A DNA stretch of 31,528 nucleotides from HGM04593 sp964423665 (GTDB lineage Bacteria; Bacteroidota; Bacteroidia; Bacteroidales; Bacteroidaceae): the NCBI GenBank assembly GCA_964423665.1, contig CAYRFX010000023.1:1-31528 (forward strand), in the 5' to 3' direction. Of the stretch, positions 14,898 through 23,303 are shown piece by piece. Made by a program: the position numbers and the translations under genes. The first letter of the stretch is position 1; every line of letters begins with the position of its first letter. The notes beneath the pieces are model-generated. The model was not told the origin of the DNA. It saw only the letters and a program-made list of their open reading frames with translations, and did not search any database.

Positions 14898-14914
14898 ATA
14901 CCCCTTTGGGGTAT
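14898..14914 (+). promoter_or_regulatory. 5' UTR hairpin before the methyltransferase start
   Basis: ATACCCC pairs with GGGGTAT around a TTT loop. It ends ten bases before the ATG at 14925, so it could limit ribosome access. Confidence 0.45.
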
Positions 14915-14924
14915 TATATTGGCA

Positions 14925-16289
14925 ATGGAAGTAAAATTAAACGAAGATTTTGAATCATGCACGCGCGTCCTCTTTGGCGAGGAGCGATATTCGCGTTTTC
15001 TGTCGGCTCTCTGCGAAGATCCGATAACAAGCGTGCGCCTTAACGACCGCAAGCCCTATGCGATGCTTAACGGCACCCCCGTTCCCTGGGCTCCCGAGGG
15101 GCGTTATCTTTCGTCGCGTCCTGTTTTTACAGCCGATCCTCTCTTTCATGCCGGTTGCTACTATGTGCAGGAGGCATCGTCTATGTTTCTTGCACAGGTT
15201 GTTACCCAACTTGTAAGCGCCCCTGCGCGCGTTCTCGACTTATGCGCAGCCCCCGGTGGCAAGAGTACTCATCTGTTGCAGCGTCTGCCTGCGGGCAGTT
15301 TGCTGGTTTCTAACGAACCGATGCCTTTGCGGGCACAGGTGCTTGCCGAGAATATGATAAAGTGGGGGGCTGTCTCTTCTGTCGTAACCAAGAATAATCC
15401 CGCCGACTTCTCCTCTTTTAGAGATTTTTTCGATATGGTGGTGGTTGATGCCCCCTGCTCGGGCGAGGGTATGTTTCGCAAGGACTCCTTTGCTGTGGAG
15501 CAGTGGAGTGAATCGGTTGTGAGGCAATGTGCAGCTCGCCAAAAGGAGATTCTTTCCGATATTTGGGAGTGCTTGCGCCCGGGTGGGTTGCTTGTATATA
15601 GCACCTGTACATTCAATGTGGCTGAGGACGAGGAGTGCGTGCAGTGGATTGCGAATGAGCTTGGCGCAGAGCCTGTCGCCTTGCAGGTTGATTCGGCCTG
15701 GGGCGTAACCGGTTCTCTCACCGATGCCGCGTTGCCTGTTTATCGTTTTATCCCTGGCTTTACCCGTGGCGAGGGTTTCTTTCTTGCTGTGTTGCGCAAA
15801 GAGGGCGATGATGTGCCTGTTGTGCAGCCTCGTGCGGCAAAAGTACAGCCTATTGCAACAAAATTCAAGCCCGAGGTTTTCAGTTGGTTGAAAAATCCTC
15901 ACAGCTATGATATAATTATGCAGGGCGAAACTATCACTGCCCTGCCACGCGAGCATACTGCTGTGATATTGGCATTACAACAGAAACTGCGTGTTCTGCA
16001 CGCGGGTGTGCCGCTTGCAACGGTAAAGAACGATAAATTGTTGCCACTGCATCAGCTTGCCATGAGCGAGATTCTTTCGCGTTCTGCATTCAAATGTGTG
16101 AAAGTGTCGCTTGAACAGGCTTTGGCGTACTTGCATCGCGAAACACTTGTGTTCCCCAATGCTCCCATCGGTTATCTGTTGCTCACATACAACGAGGTGC
16201 CGATAGGCTTTGTGAAAAATGTGGGTAACAGGGCCAATAACCTATATCCCGCAGAGTGGAGAATAAGAAAAAATCCAATGGAATTATAA
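14925..16289 (+). CDS. RsmF-type RNA (cytosine-5)-methyltransferase
   Basis: A 454-residue NOL1/NOP2/Sun-family enzyme that methylates a cytosine in rRNA (RsmF type: 16S rRNA, by family). The SAM site is DLCAAPGGKSTHL (from residue 105). Two catalytic cysteines are visible: Cys178 in DAPCSGEGMF and Cys228 in YSTCTFN. C-terminal to the methylase is the extra RsmF domain pair (about 300-454), with the PUA-like end PIGYLLLTYNEVPIGFVKN. An upstream TTG in frame (14919) exists, but ATG at 14925 (MEVKLNEDF) is more likely. dsbD starts 18 bases after the stop. Confidence 0.92.
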   Translation: MEVKLNEDFESCTRVLFGEERYSRFLSALCEDPITSVRLNDRKPYAMLNGTPVPWAPEGRYLSSRPVFTADPLFHAGCYYVQEASSMFLAQVVTQLVSAPARVLDLCAAPGGKSTHLLQRLPAGSLLVSNEPMPLRAQVLAENMIKWGAVSSVVTKNNPADFSSFRDFFDMVVVDAPCSGEGMFRKDSFAVEQWSESVVRQCAARQKEILSDIWECLRPGGLLVYSTCTFNVAEDEECVQWIANELGAEPVALQVDSAWGVTGSLTDAALPVYRFIPGFTRGEGFFLAVLRKEGDDVPVVQPRAAKVQPIATKFKPEVFSWLKNPHSYDIIMQGETITALPREHTAVILALQQKLRVLHAGVPLATVKNDKLLPLHQLAMSEILSRSAFKCVKVSLEQALAYLHRETLVFPNAPIGYLLLTYNEVPIGFVKNVGNRANNLYPAEWRIRKNPMEL

Positions 16290-16307
16290 ATAAAATAAAA
16301 AATAGCT

Positions 16308-18350
16308 ATGAAAAAATTATTATTGTCTCTCTTTTTGGGGGTGCTTGCACAGGTTGCTTGTGCGCAGATGTTTAATCCTGTAACCATTGAGCAGAAATTT
16401 GAGGTCGATGGTGCTAACGGAAAAATTGTGTTCAATGCAACCATTGAAGATGGCTGGCACCTCTATTCTACAAACATTGCCGAGGGCGGTCCCACGGCGG
16501 CTACCATCACCTTCGAGACATTGGAAGGTGCCGAGCTTGTTGGTGTTCTCACCCCTGCTGATGGCGCTATAGAGGTTATGGATCCTGTATTTGGTATGCA
16601 GGTGTCATACTTTGAGGAGACTGCCTCATTTACTCAGAAAGTAAAATTCAAGGGTGGTGCATATACTCTGCAAGGCTATTTGGAGTATGGTGCATGCAAC
16701 GATGAGAATTGTACACCTCCCACTGCATTTGAGTTCAACATCACGGGTGAGGCGGCAGTTGCTGCTCCTGTAAAGGCTGCTCCTGAAAAGAAAGAACCGG
16801 CTGTTGTGCCTGCAGCAAAAATAGAACCTCTGCCTGTTGCAAAAGAGGAGAAACCTGCCGAGGTTATTGAGGCTGCCGTGCTTGTGCCCGCAACCCCTAT
16901 CAGCAATAACGGTTTTTCCCAGTTGTGGACGCCGGTAATTGATAAATTGGAGGATTTCCAGAATAGTGGCACTGCTGCTACACGCTCTTTGTGGATTACT
17001 TTCTTGTTAGGCTTTGGTGGTGGTTTCCTTGCCCTGCTCACTCCCTGTGTGTGGCCAATCATTCCTATGACCGTGAGTTTCTTCCTCAAACGTTCAAAGA
17101 GTCGCAAGAAGGCTATCAGCGAGGCTGTTTTCTATGGAATTTCAATAGTTGTCATTTATCTTATACTGGGCTTGGCGGTAACCCTGCTCTTTGGTGCGAG
17201 TGCTCTTAATGCTCTTTCAACCAATGCGGTGTTCAACATCTTCTTTTGCGCATTGCTGTTGCTCTTTGGTGCATCATTCCTGGGTGGGTTTGAACTTACA
17301 TTGCCCTCTTCCTGGACAAACAAAGTAGATGAGAAGGCCGGTAACACCACCGGTTTGCTGAGTATATTCCTTATGGCGTTTACACTCACATTGGTATCTT
17401 TCTCTTGTACAGGTCCCATTATAGGATTCTTGCTCGTGGAGGTATCTACCACAGGTTCGCTCTTTGGTCCTGCCGTGGGCATGCTTGGTTTTGCTCTTGC
17501 ATTGGCATTGCCTTTCACCTTGTTTGCGCTCTTCCCCACACTGCTCAAGCAGGCTCCTCGCTCGGGTGGTTGGATGAACACCATCAAGGTGGTTCTTGGT
17601 TTTGTGGAGATTGCCTTTGCCCTTAAGTTCTTCTCGGTGGCAGACCTTGCCTATGGCTGGCGTTTGCTCGACCGTGAGACTTTCCTCGCTATCTGGATTG
17701 TGCTGTTTGCGTTGCTTGGTCTCTATCTGTTGAATATAATCCGTTTCCCGCACGATGATGCCGATGAGAAGCAGACTTCTGTTCCCAAATTCTTTGTCGC
17801 TCTCATCTCTTTGGCGTTTGCGGTTTATATGATACCCGGTTTGTGGGGTGCTCCTTGCAAGGCTATCAGCGCATTTGCGCCTCCTATGTGGACACAGGAT
17901 TTTAATATGTATGACAATGAAGTTCACCCTGCAAGTGCCGATTATGAAGAGGGTATGGCGATGGCACGCCGTTTGGGCAAGCCTGCGTTGCTCGACTTTA
18001 CAGGTTTTGGCTGTGTGAACTGCCGCAATATGGAGTCCTCGGTGTGGACCGACGACCGCGTAGCTGATATTTTGCGTGACGATTATGTGCTTATCTCTCT
18101 CTTTGTAGATGACAAGACACCGCTTCCCACCCCAATAGAGGTGGAAGAGCAGGGCGTGAAACGTAAATTGCGCACCGTGGGCGATAAGTGGAGCTACCTG
18201 CAACGCTATAAGTTCGGCGCAAATGCACAGCCTTTCTACGTTCCGGTAGATAACGATGGTAACCCTCTTGCAGGCTCCTATTCATTTGACCTTGATGCCG
18301 ACGCTTATATCAAGTTCCTGAAACAGGGTATAGAGAATTTTAATAAATAA
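16308..18350 (+). CDS. dsbD: Thiol:disulfide interchange protein DsbD
   Basis: A 680-residue inner-membrane reductase that carries electrons from cytoplasmic thioredoxin to periplasmic thiol proteins. The signal peptide is 1-20. The N-terminal periplasmic DsbD-alpha domain has a redox pair, Cys130 and Cys135 (ACNDENCTPP). A linker rich in Ala, Pro, Lys and Glu (about 150-200) follows. The membrane core (about 230-530) carries Cys247 (LLTPCVWPIIPM) and Cys367 (SFSCTGPIIGF). The C-terminal thioredoxin-like domain has CVNC at 569-572. All three redox pairs are intact. It is preceded by the rRNA methyltransferase and followed 44 bases later by the GH3 gene. Confidence 0.95.
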   Translation: MKKLLLSLFLGVLAQVACAQMFNPVTIEQKFEVDGANGKIVFNATIEDGWHLYSTNIAEGGPTAATITFETLEGAELVGVLTPADGAIEVMDPVFGMQVSYFEETASFTQKVKFKGGAYTLQGYLEYGACNDENCTPPTAFEFNITGEAAVAAPVKAAPEKKEPAVVPAAKIEPLPVAKEEKPAEVIEAAVLVPATPISNNGFSQLWTPVIDKLEDFQNSGTAATRSLWITFLLGFGGGFLALLTPCVWPIIPMTVSFFLKRSKSRKKAISEAVFYGISIVVIYLILGLAVTLLFGASALNALSTNAVFNIFFCALLLLFGASFLGGFELTLPSSWTNKVDEKAGNTTGLLSIFLMAFTLTLVSFSCTGPIIGFLLVEVSTTGSLFGPAVGMLGFALALALPFTLFALFPTLLKQAPRSGGWMNTIKVVLGFVEIAFALKFFSVADLAYGWRLLDRETFLAIWIVLFALLGLYLLNIIRFPHDDADEKQTSVPKFFVALISLAFAVYMIPGLWGAPCKAISAFAPPMWTQDFNMYDNEVHPASADYEEGMAMARRLGKPALLDFTGFGCVNCRNMESSVWTDDRVADILRDDYVLISLFVDDKTPLPTPIEVEEQGVKRKLRTVGDKWSYLQRYKFGANAQPFYVPVDNDGNPLAGSYSFDLDADAYIKFLKQGIENFNK

Positions 18351-18394
18351 TTAATATAATTTGCTTTGTTGCAGCATTATGCAGCTACATAACT

Positions 18395-19903
18395 ATGAAC
18401 GAAACATCACTTTTAAGGTCTGTATTAAATCACAGAGTAAAGAAAATAGAAAAGTATGCCACTGAGGCAGAGAAAATTCAGCGTGACGTGCTTAAAAGAT
18501 TGGTGTCTGTGGCAGCAAACACAGAGTGGGGTATTAAGCACAACTATGCTACTTGTACAAGTTACGAGAAATTTGCTGCTGCAGTTGATGTGCAGAACTA
18601 TGAAACACTTAAAGGTTTTATAGACCGCATGCGTCATGGAGAGAAAGATGTGCTTTGGAAGGGACGCTGCAAGTGGTATGCAAAATCGTCGGGAACCACA
18701 AACGACAAGAGCAAATTTATTCCCGTTACTCCTGCGGGTTTGCAGAATGCCCATTATAAAGGTGCTGCCGATGTGGTTGCCCTTTATCTTGCCAATAATC
18801 CGCAGAGCCGTATGTTCAAGGGACGCGGTCTGATATTAGGCGGCAGCCATGCTCCAAACTACAACCTCCCCGGTAGCCTTGTGGGCGACCTCAGCGCAAT
18901 TCTCATAGAGAACTGCAACCCGCTTGTAAATATGGTGCGTGTGCCCGAAAAGTCAATAGCACTGCTCAGTGATTTTGAGGAGAAAATGGACAAGATTGCC
19001 CGTGCTGCCAGCACCAAGAATGTAACCAACCTCTCGGGGGTTCCTTCGTGGATGATGGCTGTTCTTAAACATATGCTCGAAATAACAGGCAAGAATAGCG
19101 TTGAGGAGGTGTGGCCTAATCTTGAGGTCTTTTTCCATGGCGGTGTAGCCTTCACCCCCTATCGCGAACAATATTTGCAGCTCATTCGCAAGCCCGACAT
19201 GAAATATATGGAAACATATAATGCCAGCGAGGGATTCTTTGGTATTCAGAACGACCCATCTGATTCTGCGATGATGCTTATGATTGATTACGATGTGTTC
19301 TATGAGTTTGTTCCTTTTGAGGATATTGACTCTCCCAACCCCCGTGTGCTTCCTTTGTGGGAAGTCGAGGTTGGCAAGAATTATGCGATGCTCATAAGCA
19401 CCTCCTGCGGTTTGTGGCGTTATATGATTGGAGACACTGTGCGTTTCATGAGCAAAGACCCTTATAAGATTGTTATATCAGGGCGCACCAAGCATTTCAT
19501 CAATGCCTTTGGCGAGGAACTTATTGTGGATAATGCCGAGAAGGGATTGAAGAAGGCTTGTGAGGAGACCGGTGCACAGGTGAGCGAATATACTGCGGCT
19601 CCTGTGTTCATGGACGCAAATGCACAGTGCCGTCATCAGTGGCTCATAGAGTTCTCCAAAGAACCCGATTCATTGGAGCGTTTCGCCGATATTCTCGACA
19701 CCACTTTGCAGCAGATAAACTCGGACTACGAGGCAAAGCGTTACAAGAATATAACCTTGCAGCCGCTTGAGATTGTGGTGGCACGTAAGAACCTCTTTAA
19801 CGATTGGCTCAAGAGCAAGGGTAAGCTGGGCGGGCAGCACAAAGTGCCCCGTTTGAGCAACAGCCGCCAGTATATAGAAGAAATGATGTCGTTTAATGAG
19901 TAA
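18395..19903 (+). CDS. GH3 family acyl-adenylate-forming protein
   Basis: A 502-residue protein of the GH3 family, named from plant auxin-amido synthetases. These are ANL-superfamily enzymes that activate a carboxylic acid with ATP and may conjugate it. The nucleotide-binding motif is SSGTTNDKSK (98-107). Other family blocks are YNASEGFFGIQ, GLWRYMIGDTVRF and ISGRTKHFINAFGEEL, followed by the mobile C-terminal domain ending KLGGQHKVPRLSNSRQYIEE. Such genes are common in Bacteroidota, but the substrate is unknown. The next gene starts six bases after its stop, so it is in an operon with an envelope lipoprotein. Confidence 0.92.
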   Translation: MNETSLLRSVLNHRVKKIEKYATEAEKIQRDVLKRLVSVAANTEWGIKHNYATCTSYEKFAAAVDVQNYETLKGFIDRMRHGEKDVLWKGRCKWYAKSSGTTNDKSKFIPVTPAGLQNAHYKGAADVVALYLANNPQSRMFKGRGLILGGSHAPNYNLPGSLVGDLSAILIENCNPLVNMVRVPEKSIALLSDFEEKMDKIARAASTKNVTNLSGVPSWMMAVLKHMLEITGKNSVEEVWPNLEVFFHGGVAFTPYREQYLQLIRKPDMKYMETYNASEGFFGIQNDPSDSAMMLMIDYDVFYEFVPFEDIDSPNPRVLPLWEVEVGKNYAMLISTSCGLWRYMIGDTVRFMSKDPYKIVISGRTKHFINAFGEELIVDNAEKGLKKACEETGAQVSEYTAAPVFMDANAQCRHQWLIEFSKEPDSLERFADILDTTLQQINSDYEAKRYKNITLQPLEIVVARKNLFNDWLKSKGKLGGQHKVPRLSNSRQYIEEMMSFNE

Positions 19904-19909
19904 TGATAT

Positions 19910-21829
19910 ATGTCGCTTAAAGAAATATTACTATCGCTTGCAGTGGTAGCTTTGCTTGTTGCTTGTGCAAGCATAGGTACTCCCGATGGCGGTCCTTATG
20001 ATGAGGACCCCCCAATCTTTGTGGGTGGTATTCCTGCGCCTAACGCAACAAATGTAACCGATGGCAAGGTGGTTATTGAGTTTGATGAAAATATCAAGCT
20101 CGAGAATGCTTTTGAGAAGGTGGTTATCTCACCTCCTCAATTTGAGCAGCCTCAAATAAAATACAGCGGCAAGAAGATTACAGTGCAGCTCTATGATACA
20201 CTGATCCCGAATACCACATATTCAATAGATTTCAATGACGCTGTTGTAGATAACAATGAGGGCAATCCGTTGGAGAACTTTGCATATGTGTTTTCCACAG
20301 GCAACTCGGTAGATACGCTTGCAGTGTCGGGCACCGTGCTCAATGCGCAGGATTTGGAACCTATCAAGGGGATTATGGTGGGGCTTCACTCCTCTTTGAG
20401 CGACACGGCGTTTACCAAGAAACCTTTTGAGCGTGTGGCGCGCACCGACAGTCGCGGTCGCTTTGCGATTAAAGGTCTTGCTCCCGGAAAATATCGTGTT
20501 TATGCACTTGCCGATGCCAATGGGAACTACCTCTTTGACCAGAAGAGCGAGGTCGTGGCATTTTTTGATACCGAGGTGTCCCCTTATGCTACACGTGCAA
20601 TGCGTGCCGATACAATATGGCGCGATAGTATAACGGTGGATACCGTGCGCATGGTGGAATATACCCGCAATCTCCCCGATGATATTGTGTTGCGCGTTTT
20701 CAAAGAGCCATTCTACACCCAGTATCTTGTGAAATATCCCCGTGAGGAGCATAGTAACTTCACGCTCTATTTTGCTGCACCCAATAATGAACTTCCAGAA
20801 GTTAAGGGGCTTAATTTTGACAGCAACGATGCGTATGTTTTAGAGGCAAATGCGACAAAGGATACCTTGCGCTATTGGTTCAAGGATACTGCTGTCTATT
20901 ATAAGGATACGTTGGAGGTGGCGGTAACATATAATATCCTCGACTCTTTGCAACAACCTGTGCCCAGAACCGATACGCTTTATATAGCATCGAAAAAGAG
21001 CCGTGAGGCGGTAATAAGAGCAGAAATTGAGAAGTTTGAAAAGGAGGAGAAGAGATTTCTTAAGAAGGCGCGCAAAATGCCCGATTATGACGAAAATAAT
21101 CCTCCAGTCTATGTGCCGCCCACCAAGGAACTTTTAATCCTTTCCAATGCCGCTTCGATGATGGATTTCAACAAAGAGGTGGAGTTCTCTTTCAAAGAGC
21201 CTCTTGCAAATAGTGATGCCTCCATGATACATCTTGCATCGGTGGTGGATTCCACTCTAACACCCATACCATTCGTCTTTGAGCAGAGTGATAAGAATAT
21301 ACGTACATATAATCTGTATGCCGAGTGGCGTCCCGGCTCGACATATATGCTCACGATTGATTCTGCAGCTTTCAAAGGTTTGTATGGAGGTGTTTCCGCT
21401 CCCTTTGAGCAGAAGATGACCTATCGCACCCTTGATGATTATGCAGTGCTTTATCTCACAATACCACATACAGGCAATGATGCGGTAGTGGAACTTGTGG
21501 CAGGCGAAAAGGTTGCGAGCAGAACACGTACCGAGAATAATAAATGTGCTTTCTATTTTATAAAACCCGGGAAATACTCTTTGCGTCTGTACATTGACAA
21601 GAATAACAACAATCAGTGGGATACAGGCTCTTATGAAGATAAATTGCAGCCCGAGGAGGTTTACTACTATCCTCACATGCTGGACCTGCGCGCGCTTTTT
21701 GAGTATGAGCAAGATGACTGGGATATAAAAGCCCCGCTCACAACTCAAAAACCTTTGGAAATAACCAAGCAGAAGCCCGACAAGGAAAAGAAAAAGATGA
21801 ACCGTAACGCGACAAGAAAATTTAATTAA
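19910..21829 (+). CDS. Lipoprotein with N-terminal Ig-like (Big_5) domain
   Basis: A 639-residue envelope protein. The start MSLKEILLSLAVVALLVAC is a lipoprotein signal with lipid-bearing Cys19. Next is PDGGPYDEDPP and a bacterial Ig-like domain of the SbsA/Big_5 type (about 32-120: DGKVVIEFDENI, PNTTYSIDFNDAV, NPLENFAYVFSTG). A carboxypeptidase-regulatory-like fold follows (about 125-200: GTVLNAQDLEPIKGIMVGL, GLAPGKYRVYALADANGNY). The C-terminal tail is basic (KQKPDKEKKKMNRNATRKFN). Function is unknown. The family is common in Bacteroidota, usually beside a DUF3108 gene as here. Confidence 0.88.
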   Translation: MSLKEILLSLAVVALLVACASIGTPDGGPYDEDPPIFVGGIPAPNATNVTDGKVVIEFDENIKLENAFEKVVISPPQFEQPQIKYSGKKITVQLYDTLIPNTTYSIDFNDAVVDNNEGNPLENFAYVFSTGNSVDTLAVSGTVLNAQDLEPIKGIMVGLHSSLSDTAFTKKPFERVARTDSRGRFAIKGLAPGKYRVYALADANGNYLFDQKSEVVAFFDTEVSPYATRAMRADTIWRDSITVDTVRMVEYTRNLPDDIVLRVFKEPFYTQYLVKYPREEHSNFTLYFAAPNNELPEVKGLNFDSNDAYVLEANATKDTLRYWFKDTAVYYKDTLEVAVTYNILDSLQQPVPRTDTLYIASKKSREAVIRAEIEKFEKEEKRFLKKARKMPDYDENNPPVYVPPTKELLILSNAASMMDFNKEVEFSFKEPLANSDASMIHLASVVDSTLTPIPFVFEQSDKNIRTYNLYAEWRPGSTYMLTIDSAAFKGLYGGVSAPFEQKMTYRTLDDYAVLYLTIPHTGNDAVVELVAGEKVASRTRTENNKCAFYFIKPGKYSLRLYIDKNNNNQWDTGSYEDKLQPEEVYYYPHMLDLRALFEYEQDDWDIKAPLTTQKPLEITKQKPDKEKKKMNRNATRKFN

Positions 21830-21833
21830 ACAG

Positions 21834-22655
21834 ATGAAAAAAAGATTGTTATTACTTCTTTTTCTTGCATCGTTCATTGTAGCCCCGGCTATTGCAGTGG
21901 ATATAAAGACAAAACCTGCATATAAGTCGGGCGAGACCTTGGAGTGTGTCTTCTATTTTAATTGGAAGTTTGTGTGGGTAAGAGCAGGCGGCGCAAAGCT
22001 CATTATACGCGATACTGTCTATAATGGCAAGCAGGCGCAATATATGTCGCTTTTGAGCAGTACAAATGAGAAAGCAGATGCCTTCTTCAAGATGCGCGAT
22101 ACGCTGACAACAATTTATATTCCCGGCAGGGAGGTGCGCCCGCTTTATTATCGCAAGTCCTCGGAACAAGGGCGGCGTAAGTATCTTAATGAGGTAAATT
22201 ACAACTATTTACCATCGGGCAAAGTAGCGGTCTCCCAGCACTATGCACGCACAGAGCGAGAGCCGGTTTTTCGCACCGATACCTGTGATGCAGGTGTCTT
22301 TGACATGATGAGCATGCTTGCCTATGCCCGTAATTTCGATTACTCCTCAATGAAACCGGGTCAACGTCTCTCATATCCCATTGCCACAGGGCGCAGGGTG
22401 GAGGAGCAGCGTCTAATATATCGTGGCAAGAGAAAGGTAAAAGCTAACGATGGTCTTTCGTATAATTGCTTGGAAATATCTCTTGTTGAGCTTGATGAAA
22501 AGGGTAAAGAGAGGGCTATTGTGAATTTCTTTGTTACTGATGATGAGAACCATCTGCCCATCTTGCTCGACCTTTCACTCAATTTTGGTACGGCAAAGGC
22601 TCGTCTGTCAAAAAAATCGGGGCTTATGTATCCAGTGATACCTGCGAGGGATTAG
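21834..22655 (+). CDS. DUF3108 periplasmic protein
   Basis: A 273-residue exported protein (signal peptide about 1-21, ending PAIA). The body matches the DUF3108 pattern: YKSGETLECVFYFNWKFVWVRAG near the start, the central DTCDAGVFDMMSMLAYARNFDY and the C-terminal FFVTDDENHLPILLDLSLNFGTAKARL (only key residues are cited for these stretches: Gly/Glu near 32-33, Asp-Met-Met near 156-158, Pro-Ile near 246-247). It is probably a beta-rich envelope protein, and no reaction is known. It starts four bases after the lipoprotein stop and ends the operon that began with the rRNA methyltransferase. Confidence 0.85.
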   Translation: MKKRLLLLLFLASFIVAPAIAVDIKTKPAYKSGETLECVFYFNWKFVWVRAGGAKLIIRDTVYNGKQAQYMSLLSSTNEKADAFFKMRDTLTTIYIPGREVRPLYYRKSSEQGRRKYLNEVNYNYLPSGKVAVSQHYARTEREPVFRTDTCDAGVFDMMSMLAYARNFDYSSMKPGQRLSYPIATGRRVEEQRLIYRGKRKVKANDGLSYNCLEISLVELDEKGKERAIVNFFVTDDENHLPILLDLSLNFGTAKARLSKKSGLMYPVIPARD

Positions 22656-22802
22656 TATAACATGAATTTGAAATAAGCTAACACATGAGGTGAGATATCA
22701 TAGTTGTATTCAGAGGTCCTTTCGCTATGTGTTCAGGGTCAATAATGTATGTTAATTGTCAATTAAAGTTCTTGTATTGAACTCAGAGTAATATGTATAT
22801 TT

Positions 22803-22845
22803 ATGGTAATGGGGCTGCTATTGGTTTTGGCAGCCCCATTACCAT
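22803..22845 (+). terminator. Strong hairpin after the DUF3108 gene
   Basis: A perfect 16-bp stem (22803-22818 with 22830-22845) with an 11-base loop. It is followed by pyrimidine-rich TCTCTCCC rather than a T run. It lies 147 bases after the stop codon. It is probably the terminator of the upstream operon or an RNA-stabilising 3' end. Confidence 0.6.
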
Positions 22846-22939
22846 TCTCTCCCTATTGAATTAATCAAACTACTTCAAAGTCTCCGTTTTATATCCTATG
22901 CAGTGGCGTAGAGACGCCAGTAAATGAACTCTCGAAAAA

Positions 22940-22994
22940 TTAACATATTTTAACATGGGGGGGGGTATTTTTAGGACGCTAATTTGTACCTTTG
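22940..22994 (+). promoter_or_regulatory. G9-tract promoter of the giant surface protein
   Basis: TTAACATATTTTAAC is followed by nine G (22957-22965), 21 bases, then TACCTTTG (22987-22994), an exact TAnnTTTG match. The G run lies where the -33 TTTG is expected. The arrangement matches the region before the BspA-like gene on the other strand. Confidence 0.6.
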
Positions 22995-23048
22995 CACCGC
23001 ATAAAACTCGTAGGTGCTCTGCATGTATTATGTACACTTTTAGTTTAT

Positions 23049-23216
23049 ATGCTTTCTGCAGTGTGGCGCGGCGTTGCTGTTAAGCTGCTGAAAATGAGGA
23101 AGAAAGTGCTGATTGCACAAATGGAGTATGAGCGCTTGTTTGATACAGTGATTGAGACCGGTGCTGCACTCTCAAATATTGCCTATCCCTTTGTGGGCTG
23201 GGTTTTTTGTGCGTAA
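23049..23216 (+). CDS. Possible 55-residue leader ORF
   Basis: MLSAVWRGVAVKLLKMRKKV begins an open frame of 55 codons within the leader of the giant gene. A longer form from TTG 22992 would overlap the -7 box. It is basic and partly hydrophobic, with no recognised domain. It may be a leader peptide, a gene remnant or chance. The stop lies 87 bases before the giant gene. Confidence 0.2.
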   Translation: MLSAVWRGVAVKLLKMRKKVLIAQMEYERLFDTVIETGAALSNIAYPFVGWVFCA

Positions 23217-23303
23217 GTTTGGCTCCGTGTGGTGATGATAATCTTTTGTAGTATATATTACAAGTTTATAAATATTTCTTTATTAATTAAATTCATTTAA
23301 ACT

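Larger units (their letters stand above)
22656..23303 (+). other. 648-bp leader region of the giant surface protein
   Basis: There is no clear gene in this stretch. It holds, in order: a strong hairpin (22803-22845), a small inverted repeat around 22893-22906 (TGGCGT/ACGCCA), a TTAAC...TTTAAC pair, a G9 tract (22957-22965), a -7 box (22987-22994), a doubtful 55-codon reading frame (23049-23216), and an AT-rich stretch to the ATG at 23304. If the -7 box is the promoter, the giant gene has a leader of about 300 nt. Confidence 0.7.

Noticed and set aside
15240..15956. 238-codon antisense frame in the methyltransferase gene
   Set aside because: No recognisable motif; the plus strand encodes a complete, motif-rich enzyme.
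17274..18203. 309-codon antisense frame in dsbD
   Set aside because: Low-complexity, His/Arg/Lys-rich shadow of a clear membrane protein gene.
22992..23048. TTG-initiated longer form of the small leader frame
   Set aside because: It begins within the -7 box and so before the expected transcript start.
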